Shown here: piece after piece, positions 63,701-64,000 of the stretch
How the letters are laid out: every line of letters begins with the position of its first letter
Numbering within the stretch: the stretch's first letter is position 1
DNA from: Spirosoma endophyticum
GTDB taxonomy: Bacteria; Bacteroidota; Bacteroidia; Cytophagales; Spirosomataceae
DNA: 64,000 nt
Direction: 5' to 3'
Assembly: GCF_900112365.1 (NCBI RefSeq)
Contig: NZ_FOLQ01000005.1
Span: forward strand, 342,562 to 406,561
Program-made: the position numbers and the translations under genes
The notes under the pieces: model-generated
The model's database searches: none
Told to the model about the DNA's origin: nothing
Seen by the model: only the letters and a program-made list of their open reading frames with translations

Positions 63701-64000
63701 ACGACCTGAAACAGTCGGTACAGAATGCTGTCTTCGAGCAGAAAGATCCCTTGTTGGTTTATAAATTTGAGTCGGTTGAGTTATTCAAACGGTTCCTCAA
63801 CAAAGTAAACTTCGACACGATCAGTTTCCTGACGAAAGCCGACATTCCAGCGCAGGAACCAGAAGAAGTACAGCAGGAGATTCGTCAGGCCCCCGCACAG
63901 CATCGGCCGCAGCCACAACCAAAGCTGCACACGAACATGGAGGACTTTGATGACGATCACCTCGCTACCGGTCCTGAAGAATACGCCCGTAGAATGGCTG
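60793..64000 (+). CDS. secA: Preprotein translocase ATPase SecA, 3' end cut by window edge
   Basis: The frame from ATG 60793 (MINLIAKFFGTKSQRDIKEL) stays open to base 64000, about 1069 residues. SecA drives secreted proteins through SecYEG with ATP. The Walker A is MATGEGKTL (from about residue 190), with the DEVDSVLIDDARTPLIISG region near 298, and later TIATNMAGRGTDIKL and RQLRGRAGRQGDPG of the second motor domain. The last residues seen (ENMEDFDDDHL-like acidic end) are near the C-terminal tail, so little is missing. Length over 1000 is usual for Bacteroidota SecA, which carry insertions. Start chosen because it is the only ATG fitting the N-terminus. Confidence 0.95.
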   Translation, partial: MINLIAKFFGTKSQRDIKELLPYVEKVNTEFVQLKELSNDELRRVSAELKAQIAAELADIDNQLSELKEQAGNPDVDVNEKEQIFNQIDKLEADRNTELERVLLDILPRAFAVVKETARRFTENEQLTVTATDFDREIASRKKNVVIDGNQAHWANTWDAAGTPIKWDMVHYNVQIIGGVVLHQGKIAEMATGEGKTLVATFPAFLNGLAGRGVHIVTVNDYLAKRDSEWMAPLFEFHSLRVDCIDKHQPNSEQRKHAYLADITYGTNNEFGFDYLRDNMARETGELVQRKHHYAMVDEVDSVLIDDARTPLIISGPVPRGDEQDYIELKPRVARVVEAQRKLVYDFLNDAKKKIASGDEKEGGLSLFRAYRGLPKHKPLIKFLSETGNKALLQKTESIYLAENQKLMPEADAPLYFTIDERHNGIDLTEKGIDYITGSGEDPNFFILPDLSIDLNAVDKDADFSEQEKILHKEAVIRDYAVKTQRINTVNQLLKAYTLFEKDTEYVIMDGKVKIVDEQTGRIMEGRRWSDGLHQAVEAKENVKVEDATQTYATVTLQNYFRMYHKRAGMTGTAETEASEFWQIYKMDVVVIPTNRAISRADEEDKVYRSVREKYNAVVEEITSLVEKGRPVLVGTTSVENSELLSRLLTLRKLPHQVLNAKYHQREAEIVASAGLPGNVTIATNMAGRGTDIKLTPESRSAGGLAIIGTERHESRRVDRQLRGRAGRQGDPGTSQFFVSLEDSLMRLFGSDRIAKVMDRMGLEEGEVIQHSMITKSIERAQKKVEENNFGIRKRLLEYDDVMNYQREAIYKRRRNALFGDRLPLDIANTMYDVVEETVNNAEGNYEEIKLQLLTTLGVTPNLSNDEFNRLKKPDQIRRLYDEAEVQYQAKNQAIAEKALPILTQVMNEQGHQIKNIVVPFSDGIHELTVVSDLQKAVSSGAREIVTEMEKAVTLSVIDQEWKEHLREMDDLKQSVQNAVFEQKDPLLVYKFESVELFKRFLNKVNFDTISFLTKADIPAQEPEEVQQEIRQAPAQHRPQPQPKLHTNMEDFDDDHLATGPEEYARRMA

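Noticed and set aside
1-64000. tRNA, rRNA, CRISPR and intact insertion sequences
   Set aside because: I saw no cloverleaf-like ends, rRNA motifs, spaced direct repeats or transposase genes in the window; a covariance-model search would be decisive for tRNA and small RNA.

Overview
The window looks like a chromosomal piece of a gliding Bacteroidota bacterium of the order Cytophagales; the gene content is most like Spirosoma and relatives, but that is inference. Supporting signs are the gliding genes gldD and gldG, a protein with a C-terminal type IX secretion sorting region, a Bacteroidota-type LptD, a DUF1573 protein, an ECF sigma/anti-sigma pair whose anti-sigma carries a beta-barrel, and a promoter of the form TTG-N19-TAnnTTTG in front of secA. 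I see no rRNA, tRNA, CRISPR array, intact insertion sequence or prophage.

Left part (1-7.5 kb, all minus strand): a membrane protein cut by the window edge, a Rieske-type lipoprotein, an ECF sigma factor with an anti-sigma/outer-membrane-barrel fusion, a two-repeat secreted lipoprotein, an App1-type phosphatase and a secreted GH71/99-like protein. Middle part (7.6-34.4 kb): ridA and gltX separated by a perfect 43-bp inverted repeat, small conserved proteins, an AIM24-family protein, gldD, a cytochrome c, an acyl-CoA carboxylase beta subunit, an MCE protein, a cell-wall amidase diverging from lptD, gldG, a partial complex I operon (nuoI-J-K, a 2-oxoglutarate oxygenase, nuoL, nuoM), a fused 2-oxoacid dehydrogenase E1, a DUF1573 protein, a prohibitin-like protein and an esterase.

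Right part (34.5-60.6 kb, all minus strand): after a serine hydrolase comes a long exopolysaccharide locus. It reads from an outer-membrane export protein with six SLBB repeats and a Wzz-like co-polymerase, through GDP-mannose dehydratase, a Wzx flippase, two methyltransferase-like proteins, eight glycosyltransferases and a Wzy-like polymerase, to a trimeric beta-roll surface fibre with a T9SS partner, a Wzi-like capsule protein and the initiating phosphoglycosyl transferase. Together this is a nearly complete Wzx/Wzy-type pathway. The core (about 45-51 kb) is visibly more AT-rich than the flanks, as is usual for exchangeable sugar-assembly genes. secA starts on the plus strand at 60793 and runs off the right edge.

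The points most worth a second look are the seven-copy FRPTMKP tail on NuoI, the anti-sigma/barrel fusion, the three different palindromic intergenic elements, the 17-residue-repeat fibre with its T9SS neighbour inside the polysaccharide locus, and the oxygenase embedded in the nuo operon.
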